The notes under the pieces were generated by a model. It was not told the DNA's origin. It worked only from the letters and a program-made list of their open reading frames with translations, and did not search any database. This document shows, piece after piece, positions 7,468 to 16,261 of a DNA stretch of 64,000 nt. The DNA lies in contig NZ_JAKGTI010000001.1 of assembly GCF_021568695.1 (NCBI RefSeq), positions 930,001 to 994,000 of the forward strand. The letters are read 5' to 3'. The stretch's first letter is position 1; each line of letters starts with the position of its first letter. The position numbers and the translations under genes were made by a program. Source of the stretch: Maritalea mediterranea. GTDB lineage: Bacteria; Pseudomonadota; Alphaproteobacteria; Rhizobiales; Devosiaceae.

Positions 7468-9276
7468 CTACTTGGATATGCGAAGGTCGCTGAGCTGATC
7501 TGCGATGGCCAAGAATACACCCTCAAGTTCATCCGGGTCGGATGGGAAATAGGCCCGGCTGTCTCCTGATGCACAATCAGTCAGCATTGCGCCATTGGAC
7601 GATCCTGCTGAAACCCCCAGACCAATCGTATAGACTTCAATGCCGTCAGCCTTTGCATTGGTGCATACCTGCAAGGTGCGACGGTTCATTTCATCGCGAA
7701 TCTGCCGGGAGTTCGAATTCAGATCCCCCATACGCTCGTTGTAATGGAACCCATACATCGAATAATAGTAGGTGTTGTTGAATTTGTCACCAGACGGATA
7801 GGCAGTATTCTGTCCGTCAGTCATCACAATCATCACCTTGCTGGTGCCCCGGCCATAGTCATCGCCTTCAGAGAAGGGCGGCTGAGGTGAAAGCACACGC
7901 AATCCCCACATGGCACCCATGTGGATATTCGTGCCGCCTTCAGCATCCATCGATTTGATGCTTTTTTTGACATCTTTCATATCGTTGGTCAGCGGAATGA
8001 CGGGGTCAACAGTGCAACTCCCGTTCGGAGATTTATAGCCAAGTTTTTTTGGCTTTGCCCCATCATATTTGCAAATACGTTCTTGGCGTTCGCGCAGACT
8101 AAGCGACTCGAATTTGGTTGCATCGCACCATTGCACATAGATGGTTCCCCGCTTTGAACCGCCCCAGTGCGAACTTTGCTTTGTGATGGTTTTATCTTCA
8201 CAAGTGCAGGTGTTGTTTGGCATGCGATCATAGCCATACGTGGGGAAGTGATGGCTCTCCCATCCACTAGGATTGCGGTTTCTTCCGTTCCAATACCTAT
8301 AACGGCATTCACCTATGACTTCTGTGGGACAAGATGGAGGGTTATCCTCAAGATAGTCAAACCGGTATCTGGTGTCATCCGGCGTGTCGGGCTGGAACAG
8401 GGGCACGATGTAAGTGTCCCCATCGGCCATTGTGGTGCCCTTATCATACACGTCCAGCCGTTCAGCAAAAGGAAGTGACTTATTGTGTGGGCGCGCCTCA
8501 ACGCAGCCTGCCCAATCCACATCGGGCATAGCGTCATAAAGATCGAAACGACTCAATCTTTGCGCAGGATCCGAGATGTCATGGCCGGTCGACTCATCAT
8601 CATCATCATCGAAATTGTCCCAGCTGATGGATGATACCCCCGCGGTATCCATCCAGCCTGAATAGCGGTTTGAAGGATCCACCTTGACCATGTCGGCAAA
8701 GGGGACAAGACCGAAAAACACCTTTTCCGGTTTGTCCTGATATTCAGAAATAACGTCAACTGCCAATGCAGCAGCTTCGCGCAAGCGCTTTATCTTTGTG
8801 CCGCGCATTGATCCTGAATTGTCCAGCACCAGTGAGACTTCCAGCCGGTTTCGGGCGCGGGTGGCCTCTGCCTCAATCAGCGCTTCCATCTTATCGATGC
8901 CGATAAACCTAACAAAAAAGGTCGGTCGGCTAATGCGGGCACTGAGAAACAAGCTACCAGCTTCTTTGTCGATCTCCGGGTCCAGCATGGTGGCCGTTAC
9001 ACTAGGGTTCGCGATGGCCTCATCAAGAAGCTTTGCTGCCGCATCTTTGATTGCAGCTTTACTATGGGTGTGGATTTTGGGTTGCAGGGCCAGGGCCGCG
9101 GCATCCAACGATATTTGCGCTGTCGCCCGGCTTTGCTGGATGTTCACAAAGTCGACAGCGGAGCCACCCGTGGCGATCAGGACAATCGTCATCACGCCAA
9201 ATATGACGGCGAAAGCGCCGGATTCATCGCGATGAAATCGCTTTAGCAGCTTGGCAAGTAACAACATGTGGCTCAC
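7468..9276 (-). CDS. TadG-like von Willebrand factor A domain protein
   Basis: A 602-residue protein with an N-terminal basic segment, FHRDESG and one membrane helix (about 21-42), the signature of TadE/TadG-like pilus-assembly proteins. A vWA domain starts near residue 146. The MIDAS residues are present: DNSGSM (D152), GGTN, and MTDGQN near the end. About 250 residues are inserted inside the vWA domain. The insert holds a run of five aspartates and at least eight cysteines, so disulfides outside the membrane are likely. The start is GTG 9276 or ATG 9267; neither has a strong ribosome-binding site. No other tad/flp gene is in the window. It probably acts in the envelope, in adhesion or surface assembly. 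Confidence 0.8.
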   Translation of the reverse strand: MSHMLLLAKLLKRFHRDESGAFAVIFGVMTIVLIATGGSAVDFVNIQQSRATAQISLDAAALALQPKIHTHSKAAIKDAAAKLLDEAIANPSVTATMLDPEIDKEAGSLFLSARISRPTFFVRFIGIDKMEALIEAEATRARNRLEVSLVLDNSGSMRGTKIKRLREAAALAVDVISEYQDKPEKVFFGLVPFADMVKVDPSNRYSGWMDTAGVSSISWDNFDDDDDESTGHDISDPAQRLSRFDLYDAMPDVDWAGCVEARPHNKSLPFAERLDVYDKGTTMADGDTYIVPLFQPDTPDDTRYRFDYLEDNPPSCPTEVIGECRYRYWNGRNRNPSGWESHHFPTYGYDRMPNNTCTCEDKTITKQSSHWGGSKRGTIYVQWCDATKFESLSLRERQERICKYDGAKPKKLGYKSPNGSCTVDPVIPLTNDMKDVKKSIKSMDAEGGTNIHMGAMWGLRVLSPQPPFSEGDDYGRGTSKVMIVMTDGQNTAYPSGDKFNNTYYYSMYGFHYNERMGDLNSNSRQIRDEMNRRTLQVCTNAKADGIEVYTIGLGVSAGSSNGAMLTDCASGDSRAYFPSDPDELEGVFLAIADQLSDLRISK

Positions 9277-9321
9277 AAGTCATTCGAGTAAAGTTGATGA
9301 ATTGTGGGCCAAAAAAGTAAA

Positions 9322-9978
9322 CTAAATCACAATAACTTTGGCCCCAATTGAGGCGCGTTGATATAAATCGATAATATCATCATTGGTGAGCCGGATGCAG
9401 CCAGATGAAACCTTGCGGCCAATAGACCAGGGCGCGGTGGTGCCGTGCAGCCGATAAAGCGTGTTGCCGATATATAGGGCCCGGGCGCCCAGCGGATTAT
9501 TGATGCCACCGGGCATAAAGGCAGGCAATTCAGGCTGGCGCTTGCGCATTTCGGCCGGTGGGGTCCAGCTGGGCCATTCCCGTTTCGCCGTAATCCGGTG
9601 CGTACCGCTCCATTCAAATCCTTCGCGCGCCACCCCGATGCCATAACGCATGGCGCGACCTTGCCCCAAGATCAAATAGAGATATCGCGCCGTTGTGTCG
9701 ACAATGATTGTGCCCTTCGCTTCTTGTGAATTGTAGGGCACAACTTGCCGCAAATATTGTGGATGCTGCCCATATTTATTGCGCACCTGCAACTGATGTT
9801 GCGGCGTGCCGGTGGTCACACTCATGCCAGCAGGTGGCGCCACATAAATGGTTTGGCCAAAGCTGTTTTTGGTTTTTACCAGCCCATTGTCTGCCCAAGC
9901 CGTCGATCCGCCAACTAGGGCCAAAATCGTGACAATGCCCGTCAGCAAAATTTTCAACTTAAAAAGGGAATTACGCAT
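9322..9978 (-). CDS. L,D-transpeptidase (YkuD/ErfK family)
   Basis: A 218-residue periplasmic enzyme that makes 3-3 peptidoglycan cross-links or attaches proteins to peptidoglycan. An N-terminal signal segment runs to about residue 29 (ending AWA). The catalytic domain begins with KGTIIVDTTARYLYL and ends with the active-site block: HGTTAPWSIG, then SSGCIRL, which contains the nucleophilic cysteine and arginine. It resembles the ErfK/YbiS group common in Hyphomicrobiales, where L,D-transpeptidases are numerous and linked to polar growth. It stands alone, in the same direction as its neighbours. No LysM domain is present. Confidence 0.9.
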   Translation of the reverse strand: MRNSLFKLKILLTGIVTILALVGGSTAWADNGLVKTKNSFGQTIYVAPPAGMSVTTGTPQHQLQVRNKYGQHPQYLRQVVPYNSQEAKGTIIVDTTARYLYLILGQGRAMRYGIGVAREGFEWSGTHRITAKREWPSWTPPAEMRKRQPELPAFMPGGINNPLGARALYIGNTLYRLHGTTAPWSIGRKVSSGCIRLTNDDIIDLYQRASIGAKVIVI

Positions 9979-10133
9979 AACAAATCACCCCGCCACAAGA
10001 ATGTGGGTCCACTAAAATTTAAGCCAAATAATAACGGCTGACGCCAAATAAAGCGTGAAGTGAGATGGTATATAGAGGCTGAAAAAACAGAGTTTATGGG
10101 GTGTTAAGCAGAATGGTTAACGACTAACACATC

Positions 10134-10646
10134 TCAGATAAAGGCGGTGTCGATCAGGTCGTCATCCATAAACCGATCATCAAGATCATCTTCTTGACGC
10201 ACTTTTTTCAATATGTCTGACATGGATTGCTGACCAACGCGCCCAGATTGCAACGACTGGCGCAGGGCCGTCTCTAAGTCCGTAGCATTGATTGGCTTGG
10301 CCACAACTTGATCTGCGCCAAGATGAAGCGCACGTTCAATATTTTCGCGATTGCGATAGGCAGACATTACGATCACGGGAATCGTGTGGGCCGGACCAAA
10401 CCGCCGGTCACGGATGACACCAAGCATTCCTGCACCAGAGATTTCCGGCATATACCAGTCAACAATCAGCGCGTCATATGCATTGCTGTGCAATCGCAGC
10501 AGTGCCTCGGCACCGCTATCAGCTTCATCGATATTGTGGAAACCGATTTGCTTGAGATTGGCAATCGCCAAACTGCGTGCATACTGATTATCGTCAACAA
10601 TCAGCAGTCTGAGATCCCGCAAGGCTGTATTAGAGTGGTCTGACAA
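10134..10646 (-). CDS. Single-domain response regulator with acidic C-terminal tail
   Basis: A 170-residue protein with a CheY-like receiver domain in residues 12-130. The acidic pair Asp18-Asp19, phosphoacceptor Asp63 (VDWYMPE), MSA switch residue and KPI lysine are all present, so it should be phosphorylated. A 40-residue tail follows that is very acidic near its end (DDLDDRFMDDDLID) and has no DNA-binding motif. It is divergent from tag with only about 85 bp between start codons. No kinase is nearby. A similar but distinct receiver (cheY) lies at 28.1 kb. The partner and output are unknown. Confidence 0.88.
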   Translation of the reverse strand: MSDHSNTALRDLRLLIVDDNQYARSLAIANLKQIGFHNIDEADSGAEALLRLHSNAYDALIVDWYMPEISGAGMLGVIRDRRFGPAHTIPVIVMSAYRNRENIERALHLGADQVVAKPINATDLETALRQSLQSGRVGQQSMSDILKKVRQEDDLDDRFMDDDLIDTAFI

Positions 10647-10731
10647 TTTATTTAACCTGTCAGTTTATGAATTAGCGCTCAAATTGATGAGTGGGAATTT
10701 AAATCAATTTTTTCAGAAAGCAACGCAAAAA

Positions 10732-11367
10732 ATGGTGAGCAATGAAAATGTTACTCCCGACGCGAAACCCCGCTGTTTCTGGTGTGGGGATGACCCACAA
10801 TATATTCATTATCATGATAGTGAATGGGGCTATCCGGTCGATGACGATCGGCGCTTGTTTGAAAAGGTTTGTCTGGAGGGATTTCAGTCCGGCCTGTCCT
10901 GGCTGACCATTTTGCGCAAACGCGAAAATTTCCGTGCTGCCTTTGACAATTTCGATATTGAGAAGGTTGCCCGATATGATGAGCGCGATGTGGATCGCCT
11001 GTTGGCCGACAAGGGCATTGTGCGCCACAAGGGCAAAATCGCTGCCACCATCAATAATGCCCAGCGTGCCATTGAATTGCGGGACGAGTTTGGCACATTG
11101 GCGGCCTATTTCTGGCAATTTGAACCGACACAAGACGAGCGGCCTGACGTGAAAGACGAGGCCACCTTGCGCAAACTTGCCCAGACCGAAGCATCGCAGA
11201 AACTGGCCAAGGATATGAAAAAGCGCGGCTGGAAATTCTTCGGCCCTACCACCGCTTATGCCTTCATGCAGGCTATGGGGTTGGTGAATGACCATACCGA
11301 AGATTGCTTCGCCCACCAGAAGGCCGAGGAAGCCCGAAAATCATTTGCACCGCCACAGCCTAAATAG
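10732..11367 (+). CDS. tag: DNA-3-methyladenine glycosylase I
   Basis: Base-excision repair enzyme that removes 3-methyladenine from DNA. The 211-residue frame from ATG 10732 starts shortly before the family's usual first block (CFWCGDDPQYIHYHDSEWG). The zinc-binding residues of TagI can be seen: a cysteine in the first block, His in HYHD, and the C-terminal His and Cys in HTEDCF. SGLSWLTILRKRENFR is the conserved helix-hairpin core. The frame is open back to a TTG/ATG at 10684, but those extra residues are atypical. The C-terminus is about 20 residues longer than the E. coli enzyme. Confidence 0.93.
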   Translation: MVSNENVTPDAKPRCFWCGDDPQYIHYHDSEWGYPVDDDRRLFEKVCLEGFQSGLSWLTILRKRENFRAAFDNFDIEKVARYDERDVDRLLADKGIVRHKGKIAATINNAQRAIELRDEFGTLAAYFWQFEPTQDERPDVKDEATLRKLAQTEASQKLAKDMKKRGWKFFGPTTAYAFMQAMGLVNDHTEDCFAHQKAEEARKSFAPPQPK

Positions 11368-11475
11368 GCCAAATTTTAGGCCTTTGACTTGTGCGATAGG
11401 GCATGATCGTTTAACTAGCGACGCGCATGGTGTTTTTTCCCGCCATGCGCATCAACCGAAACCGAAAAACTAGGT

Positions 11476-12972
11476 ATGATCATGGCCAAAAAAGCAAAGC
11501 GTTTAACGCCCATTTTGCCGCGCGGATTCGTAGACCGCGACCCCGATGAAATCATAGCGGTGGATGCCATGATCCATCGGATCAAAGCTGTTTACGAACG
11601 CTATGGTTTTGATCCACTTGAAACGCCAATGTTTGAATATACCGAAAGCCTCGGCAAGTTTTTGCCGGATACGGATCGGCCAAATGCGGGCGTGTTCTCC
11701 TTGCAGGATGATGATGAGCAATGGATGAGCCTGCGCTATGATCTCACCGCGCCATTGGCCCGTTATTTCGCGCAGAATTTTGAAACCCTGCCCAAGCCTT
11801 TCCGTTCCTATCGCCAAGGCTATGTGTTCCGCAACGAAAAGCCGGGGCCGGGGCGCTTCCGCCAATTTATGCAGTTTGATGCCGATAGCGTTGGCGCGCC
11901 AGACCCGGCGGCAGATGCCGAAATGTGCATGATGATGGCCGACGTGATGGATGAGTTGGGCCTGTCCGGCAAATTCGTGGTGCGCGTCAACAACCGCAAA
12001 GTGTTGGATGGTGTGCTAGCAGCTGCCGGTTTGGCCGATGATGCCGAGACGTCCCTGATTGTGTTGCGCGCGATCGATAAGATGGATCGCTTGGGCGTTG
12101 ATGGCGTGAAGCTGCTGCTGGGCGAGGGCCGCGAAGATGAAAGCGGCGACTTTACCAAAGGCGCGGGCCTGAATGGCGACCAGATCGACCGCATTCTCGC
12201 CTATGTGACTGCGGATGCAGATAGCGAAACATTGTTTGATGTGCTGGCCGAGCAGGTGGGCGACAATGAGCAGGGCCAACAAGGCGTGGCTGAACTCAAA
12301 GAAATGCAGGCGCTATTCGATGCGGCTGGCTATAGCCGCGATAAGGTAAAGATCGATCCGTCTGTTGTACGTGGCCTCGAATATTATACCGGGCCCGTTT
12401 TTGAAGCCGAGCTGACCTTTCCGGTGACCAACGAAAAGGGCCAGACTGTGATCTTTGGTTCTGTTGGCGGTGGTGGCCGTTATGATGGTCTGGTCAGCCG
12501 TTTCCGTGCGGAAGCGGTGCCAGCGACCGGATTCTCCATTGGCGTCAGCCGTCTGGCTCATGCCTTGCAACTTGTCGGCGAACTGGGCGACAAAGAGCGC
12601 TTTGGCCCCGTGGTTGTGCTGATCATGGATAAGGACGAGATCGCCAATTATCAGAAAATGGTCGCCGAATTGCGGGCCGCTGGCGTGCGGGCCGAGCTTT
12701 ATCTGGGCCAGTCCAAAAATATGGGCAAGCAGATGAAATATGCGGACCGCCGCAATGCACCTGCTGTGGTGATTGAAGGCTCGGAAGAGCGGGCGGCTGG
12801 CGAAGTGCAGGTGAAAGATCTGGTGGCGGGCAAAATCGCCTCCAAAGACATCACCGATAATGCTGAATGGCGCGCCGCGCGCCCGGCACAGGTCAGCGTG
12901 AAGCGCGATCAGCTTGTTGAGCACATCAAATCGCTGGTGACACAAAACGAAACGCCGGATGCGGCGAACTGA
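11476..12972 (+). CDS. hisS: Histidyl-tRNA synthetase, divergent alphaproteobacterial type
   Basis: Class II aminoacyl-tRNA synthetase charging tRNA-His. At 498 residues it is longer than the usual bacterial enzyme (about 424). Motif 1 reads [11 protein letters not shown]. Motif 2 lies in [13 protein letters not shown]. The histidine motifs are [12 protein letters not shown] and GGGGRYDGL, with motif 3 at [11 protein letters not shown]-terminal anticodon-binding domain runs from about residue 375 (VVVLIMD). The YYTG form of the second motif and the extra length differ from E. coli-type HisRS. They fit the laterally acquired HisRS of Alphaproteobacteria that recognises tRNA-His without G-1. 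It is followed one base later by its paralogue hisZ. Confidence 0.96.
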   Translation: MIMAKKAKRLTPILPRGFVDRDPDEIIAVDAMIHRIKAVYERYGFDPLETPMFEYTESLGKFLPDTDRPNAGVFSLQDDDEQWMSLRYDLTAPLARYFAQNFETLPKPFRSYRQGYVFRNEKPGPGRFRQFMQFDADSVGAPDPAADAEMCMMMADVMDELGLSGKFVVRVNNRKVLDGVLAAAGLADDAETSLIVLRAIDKMDRLGVDGVKLLLGEGREDESGDFTKGAGLNGDQIDRILAYVTADADSETLFDVLAEQVGDNEQGQQGVAELKEMQALFDAAGYSRDKVKIDPSVVRGLEYYTGPVFEAELTFPVTNEKGQTVIFGSVGGGGRYDGLVSRFRAEAVPATGFSIGVSRLAHALQLVGELGDKERFGPVVVLIMDKDEIANYQKMVAELRAAGVRAELYLGQSKNMGKQMKYADRRNAPAVVIEGSEERAAGEVQVKDLVAGKIASKDITDNAEWRAARPAQVSVKRDQLVEHIKSLVTQNETPDAAN

Positions 12973-12973
12973 T

Positions 12974-14074
12974 ATGGCTTTTACTCAAGCGGAATTGCAG
13001 CAAAAGCGTGAGGCGCTGGAAGCCAACCTCCGGCAACGAGCAGAAATGACCGCGCCGGACATTTTGCAAAAAGCCGATTTGTTTTTCGATTTGGCGGGCG
13101 AGGATATCGGCCGTCGGTTGTTGCTGACCACCGGTGCTGACGGCACGGATTATTGCCTGCGGCCAGACTTTACCCTGCCGATTGCCGCCTCCTATATCGA
13201 GAAATATCCTGAGTTCGAGCCAAAATCTTATGGCTATCTCGGCCCGGTCTTCCGGCAACGGGACAATGGTCCCGCCGAGTTTGATCAAGCCGGTCTGGAG
13301 TTTCTTGCCGCTGAAAATGGCGATCAGGCTTTTGAGCAATGCCTGGCCTTTGCCATCGAAACCGCTGCGCTCTATGGCGAAGAAAAACCGCGCCTGCATC
13401 TGGGTGCAGTTGATCTGTTTGAAGCACTGCTCGATCAGATCGAACTGCCGGATGTGTGGCGCCCGCGTGTGCGCGACCGGTTTGGCCATGATGCGGCCAT
13501 GGGGCGGTTGTTAGACCGTCTGTTCGCCCCGGAAGATCAACAGGATCAGCCTGAACTGCCAAACGATTTTGACGGCGCCAAAGCCAAAATCCTCGAAATG
13601 ATGGAAGAGGCCGGTTTGTCTCAATATACCGGCCGCACGGCTGAGGAAATTGCGGAACGCTATCTGGAAAAGCGGCAATTGGCTGAAGCGCCGGTTTCTG
13701 CCACCACAGTGCGCACTTTGCGCGAGTTTTTGTCGATCACGGGCCGCGCCCATGAGCAGGTGTTCCGCATCAGTGCACTGGCGCAAAAGGTTGGGATCAA
13801 TCTTGACCCGCAATTGGAGCGGTTGAGTGCACGGCTGACCAAACTCAAGGCAGACGCACCGCATATTGAGGTCGAGTTTGACGCAGGCTTTTCGCCGCGC
13901 CTCGATTATTACACGGGACATGTATTTGAGCTGACTTCGCACCTGACAGGGGATGTATTGGTCTCTGGCGGGCAATATGACCGGCTGTTGCAGCGTCTCG
14001 GCGCGCAAAAACCCGTAACCGCGATTGGCTGCGCCATCTGGGTGGATCGGCTGGAGCAGGGAGGCGCACGATGA
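12974..14074 (+). CDS. hisZ: ATP phosphoribosyltransferase regulatory subunit
   Basis: A HisRS paralogue without aminoacylation activity. It forms a hetero-octamer with short HisG and is needed for the first step of histidine synthesis. The 366 residues cover only the catalytic-core fold (FFDLAGEDIGRRLLL, then DYCLRPDFTLPIAASY). The late motif RLDYYTGHVFEL and the GGQYDRLLQRLG block remain, while the anticodon-binding domain is absent. ATG 12974 follows the hisS stop by one base; an in-frame ATG at 12959 would overlap hisS. It overlaps hisG by 4 bp (ATGA), so the two subunits are translationally coupled. Confidence 0.95.
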   Translation: MAFTQAELQQKREALEANLRQRAEMTAPDILQKADLFFDLAGEDIGRRLLLTTGADGTDYCLRPDFTLPIAASYIEKYPEFEPKSYGYLGPVFRQRDNGPAEFDQAGLEFLAAENGDQAFEQCLAFAIETAALYGEEKPRLHLGAVDLFEALLDQIELPDVWRPRVRDRFGHDAAMGRLLDRLFAPEDQQDQPELPNDFDGAKAKILEMMEEAGLSQYTGRTAEEIAERYLEKRQLAEAPVSATTVRTLREFLSITGRAHEQVFRISALAQKVGINLDPQLERLSARLTKLKADAPHIEVEFDAGFSPRLDYYTGHVFELTSHLTGDVLVSGGQYDRLLQRLGAQKPVTAIGCAIWVDRLEQGGAR

Positions 14075-14796
14075 GTTCTATTCTTTTGGCCATTCCGTCT
14101 AAAGGGCGGTTGGAAGAGGCAACGCGCGAGGTTTTTGCTGACCTAGGGATGCCCATTGAGCGCCCGGGCGGCGCGCGCTCTTATTTGGGCGAAATGGCTG
14201 CCATGCCTGACGTGACCGTGCGGTTCCTTTCTGCCAGCGAGATCGCCCGCGAACTGATTGCTGGCAATATCGATCTGGGCGTCACCGGCGAAGATCTGGT
14301 GCATGAGGCGGCAGAGCGTGGCATTGAGCAGGTGGAACTAGCCAAGCCCTTGGGTTTTGGCGGAGCCGACGTTGTGGTGGGGCTGCCGGAAAGCTGGGTC
14401 GATGTGACCGCCATGCGCGATTTGGCGGATGTGGCCTCGGATTATCGCCACCGCCACGGCCAATGGCTGCGTGTGGCCACGAAATATATCAACCTGACCC
14501 GCAAGCATTTCGCGCTGCACGGCATTGCTGAATATCGCATTGTGCAATCCATGGGCGCGACGGAGGCAGCACCCGCGTCTGGCGCTGCCGAGTTGATTGT
14601 GGATATCACCTCGTCCGGATCCACACTGAAAGCCAATCAGTTGAAGGTCCCAAAAGATGGGGTGATTTTGAAATCAGAAGCCAATTTGGTGGTGGCCCGC
14701 AATGCCCAGTGGGATAAGGAAAAACTCAATCTGATGCGGGACTTTCTCGACAAAATGGAAAAGGGCCTCGGCGAAAAAATCACCGAAACCCTTTGA
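14071..14796 (+). CDS. hisG: ATP phosphoribosyltransferase, short form
   Basis: Catalyses ATP plus PRPP to phosphoribosyl-ATP, the committed step of histidine biosynthesis. It has 241 residues and lacks the C-terminal regulatory domain of long HisG, so it depends on HisZ encoded just upstream. Visible motifs are IPSKGRL at the N-terminus, AGNIDLGVTGEDL in the middle, and the PRPP-binding segment around ELIVDITSSGSTLKAN. The start codon overlaps the hisZ stop by 4 bp. It converges with the DoxX gene, with only about 20 bp between stops. Confidence 0.96.
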   Translation: MSSILLAIPSKGRLEEATREVFADLGMPIERPGGARSYLGEMAAMPDVTVRFLSASEIARELIAGNIDLGVTGEDLVHEAAERGIEQVELAKPLGFGGADVVVGLPESWVDVTAMRDLADVASDYRHRHGQWLRVATKYINLTRKHFALHGIAEYRIVQSMGATEAAPASGAAELIVDITSSGSTLKANQLKVPKDGVILKSEANLVVARNAQWDKEKLNLMRDFLDKMEKGLGEKITETL

Positions 14797-14817
14797 GATG
14801 ACAAGGAGCGTAATTGA

Positions 14818-15201
14818 TTAGTCTTTGTCGACAGCAAAGGCGCCTGGCCCATGCAGCCAAATGTACAAATAGCCGCCGGCCATCGCCAGGTTTTTCATGA
14901 AACTGGTCATTTGCGCTTGGTCTGCAGGCTGGAAGTGCGCCATAAAACCACTGGCCACGCAGAACACGGCCAACAAAAGTGCTGCAATACGCGCTTTGAA
15001 ACCCACCAGAACAGCCAAGCCAGCGATCACTTCAAAAAGGCCGACCAGATAGACGCTCAAGCCAGGCACCGGAATGCCCAAAGCTTCAAAATAGCCTGCT
15101 GTTGCAGCAGCCGCTGTAAGTTTAGAAAAACCTGCCATGATAAAAATCAATGACATCAAAATGCGCGCCACAAGTGGCGTTACTTTATTTACCCCGTCCA
15201 T
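14818..15201 (-). CDS. DoxX family membrane protein
   Basis: A 127-residue protein with four predicted membrane helices: around residues 8-26, 47-66, 70-88 and 100-118. The first helix ends with the family block MAGFSKL, and GLFEVIAGLAVLVG makes up the second. DoxX-family proteins are inner-membrane proteins, often linked to redox or quinone functions. The precise role of this one cannot be told. It is divergent from the TSUP transporter gene across a 175-bp gap that must hold both promoters. Confidence 0.85.
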   Translation of the reverse strand: MDGVNKVTPLVARILMSLIFIMAGFSKLTAAAATAGYFEALGIPVPGLSVYLVGLFEVIAGLAVLVGFKARIAALLLAVFCVASGFMAHFQPADQAQMTSFMKNLAMAGGYLYIWLHGPGAFAVDKD

Positions 15202-15377
15202 AATTCTCTCCGTTTTTTGACGTAGCGCTCAAGTTAAGGGTCCTGCAATATAATACAATACACCAAAAACAGTACAACTTGTTCAATATTTGTATACAGT
15301 GCTGAGCGTGCATTTTGTCTGGTCCTGCAGTGCGCAGGGCGGCATAATGCAGCCAACCAACCGAAACGAGACCTTCT

Positions 15378-16163
15378 ATGGAATTTGAAATAACCTTGCT
15401 GGTGATGATGGCCGGCGTCGGCTTTGTCGCTGGCTTTATGGATGCAATTGCAGGGGGTGGTGGGCTGCTCAGTGTGCCCGCCTTGCTGTTTGCCGGTTTG
15501 CCGCCGGTGGGGGCGCTGGCAACCAACAAGATGCAATCGGTGGTCGGCGCCATTGTGGCGGCGACGACCTATGCCCGCAAAGGTTTTGTCGATTTCAAAC
15601 AATTGGGGGTGGCGATCATCTCCACCTTTATCGGTGCTGTGATTGGGGCTTTTGCGGCCACGCGCATGGACGCAGATTTTCTTTTGCTGCTGGTACCGAT
15701 TTTGCTGATCGGCGTGGCGGCATATTTCCTCCTGTCCCCTCGCTTGTCAGATGATGCCCGCGCTGAACGGTTGAGCTTCACCCTGTTCGCGCCGCTTATG
15801 GGCTTCATTATCGGGTTCTATGATGGGATTTTTGGCCCCGGTACAGGTTCTTTTTTCACTGCGGGTTTTGTCACGCTGTTTGGCTTTGGCATCACGCGGG
15901 CGGTCGGGTCCACCAAGGTACTCAATGCCACGTCAAATGCAGCAGCTTTGATGTTTTTCATTTTTGCGGGGGAAGTGATCTGGATCATCGGCGCCGCCAT
16001 GATAGTCGGCCAGATTGGTGGCGGATATCTTGGGGCGATAACCGGGATGCGTTTTGGGGCGCGTTTAATCAAACCCCTTATCGTGATCATTTCGATCGCG
16101 ATGGCGCTGCGCCTACTCTGGCCACAGCTTATTGTTTTATTGAATGGTGGTAATGGCTTGTAA
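15378..16163 (+). CDS. TSUP family (TauE/SafE) membrane transporter
   Basis: A 261-residue inner-membrane protein with about eight helices. The N-terminal signature is AGFMDAIAGGGGLLSVPAL, and its repeat in the second half is GFYDGIFGPGTGSFFTAGF. This internal repeat is typical of TSUP/YfcA proteins, which export sulfite, sulfoacetate or other small organosulfur anions. ATG 15378 follows GAGACC at short spacing. No sulfur metabolism gene is adjacent, so the substrate is open. Confidence 0.9.
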   Translation: MEFEITLLVMMAGVGFVAGFMDAIAGGGGLLSVPALLFAGLPPVGALATNKMQSVVGAIVAATTYARKGFVDFKQLGVAIISTFIGAVIGAFAATRMDADFLLLLVPILLIGVAAYFLLSPRLSDDARAERLSFTLFAPLMGFIIGFYDGIFGPGTGSFFTAGFVTLFGFGITRAVGSTKVLNATSNAAALMFFIFAGEVIWIIGAAMIVGQIGGGYLGAITGMRFGARLIKPLIVIISIAMALRLLWPQLIVLLNGGNGL

Positions 16164-16261
16164 CTTTTGCTTAATCTGGCATTAATCAACATGGTTCATA
16201 TTGCGTTAAGGGGGGCCGAGTTTGTCGGCTGGGAACATTGCAATAATGGAGGACCAAACCT

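Noticed and set aside
7366-7470. Integration site of a mobile element at the tRNA-His 3' end
   Set aside because: No integrase, no duplicated tRNA end, and both flanks are ordinary chromosomal genes.
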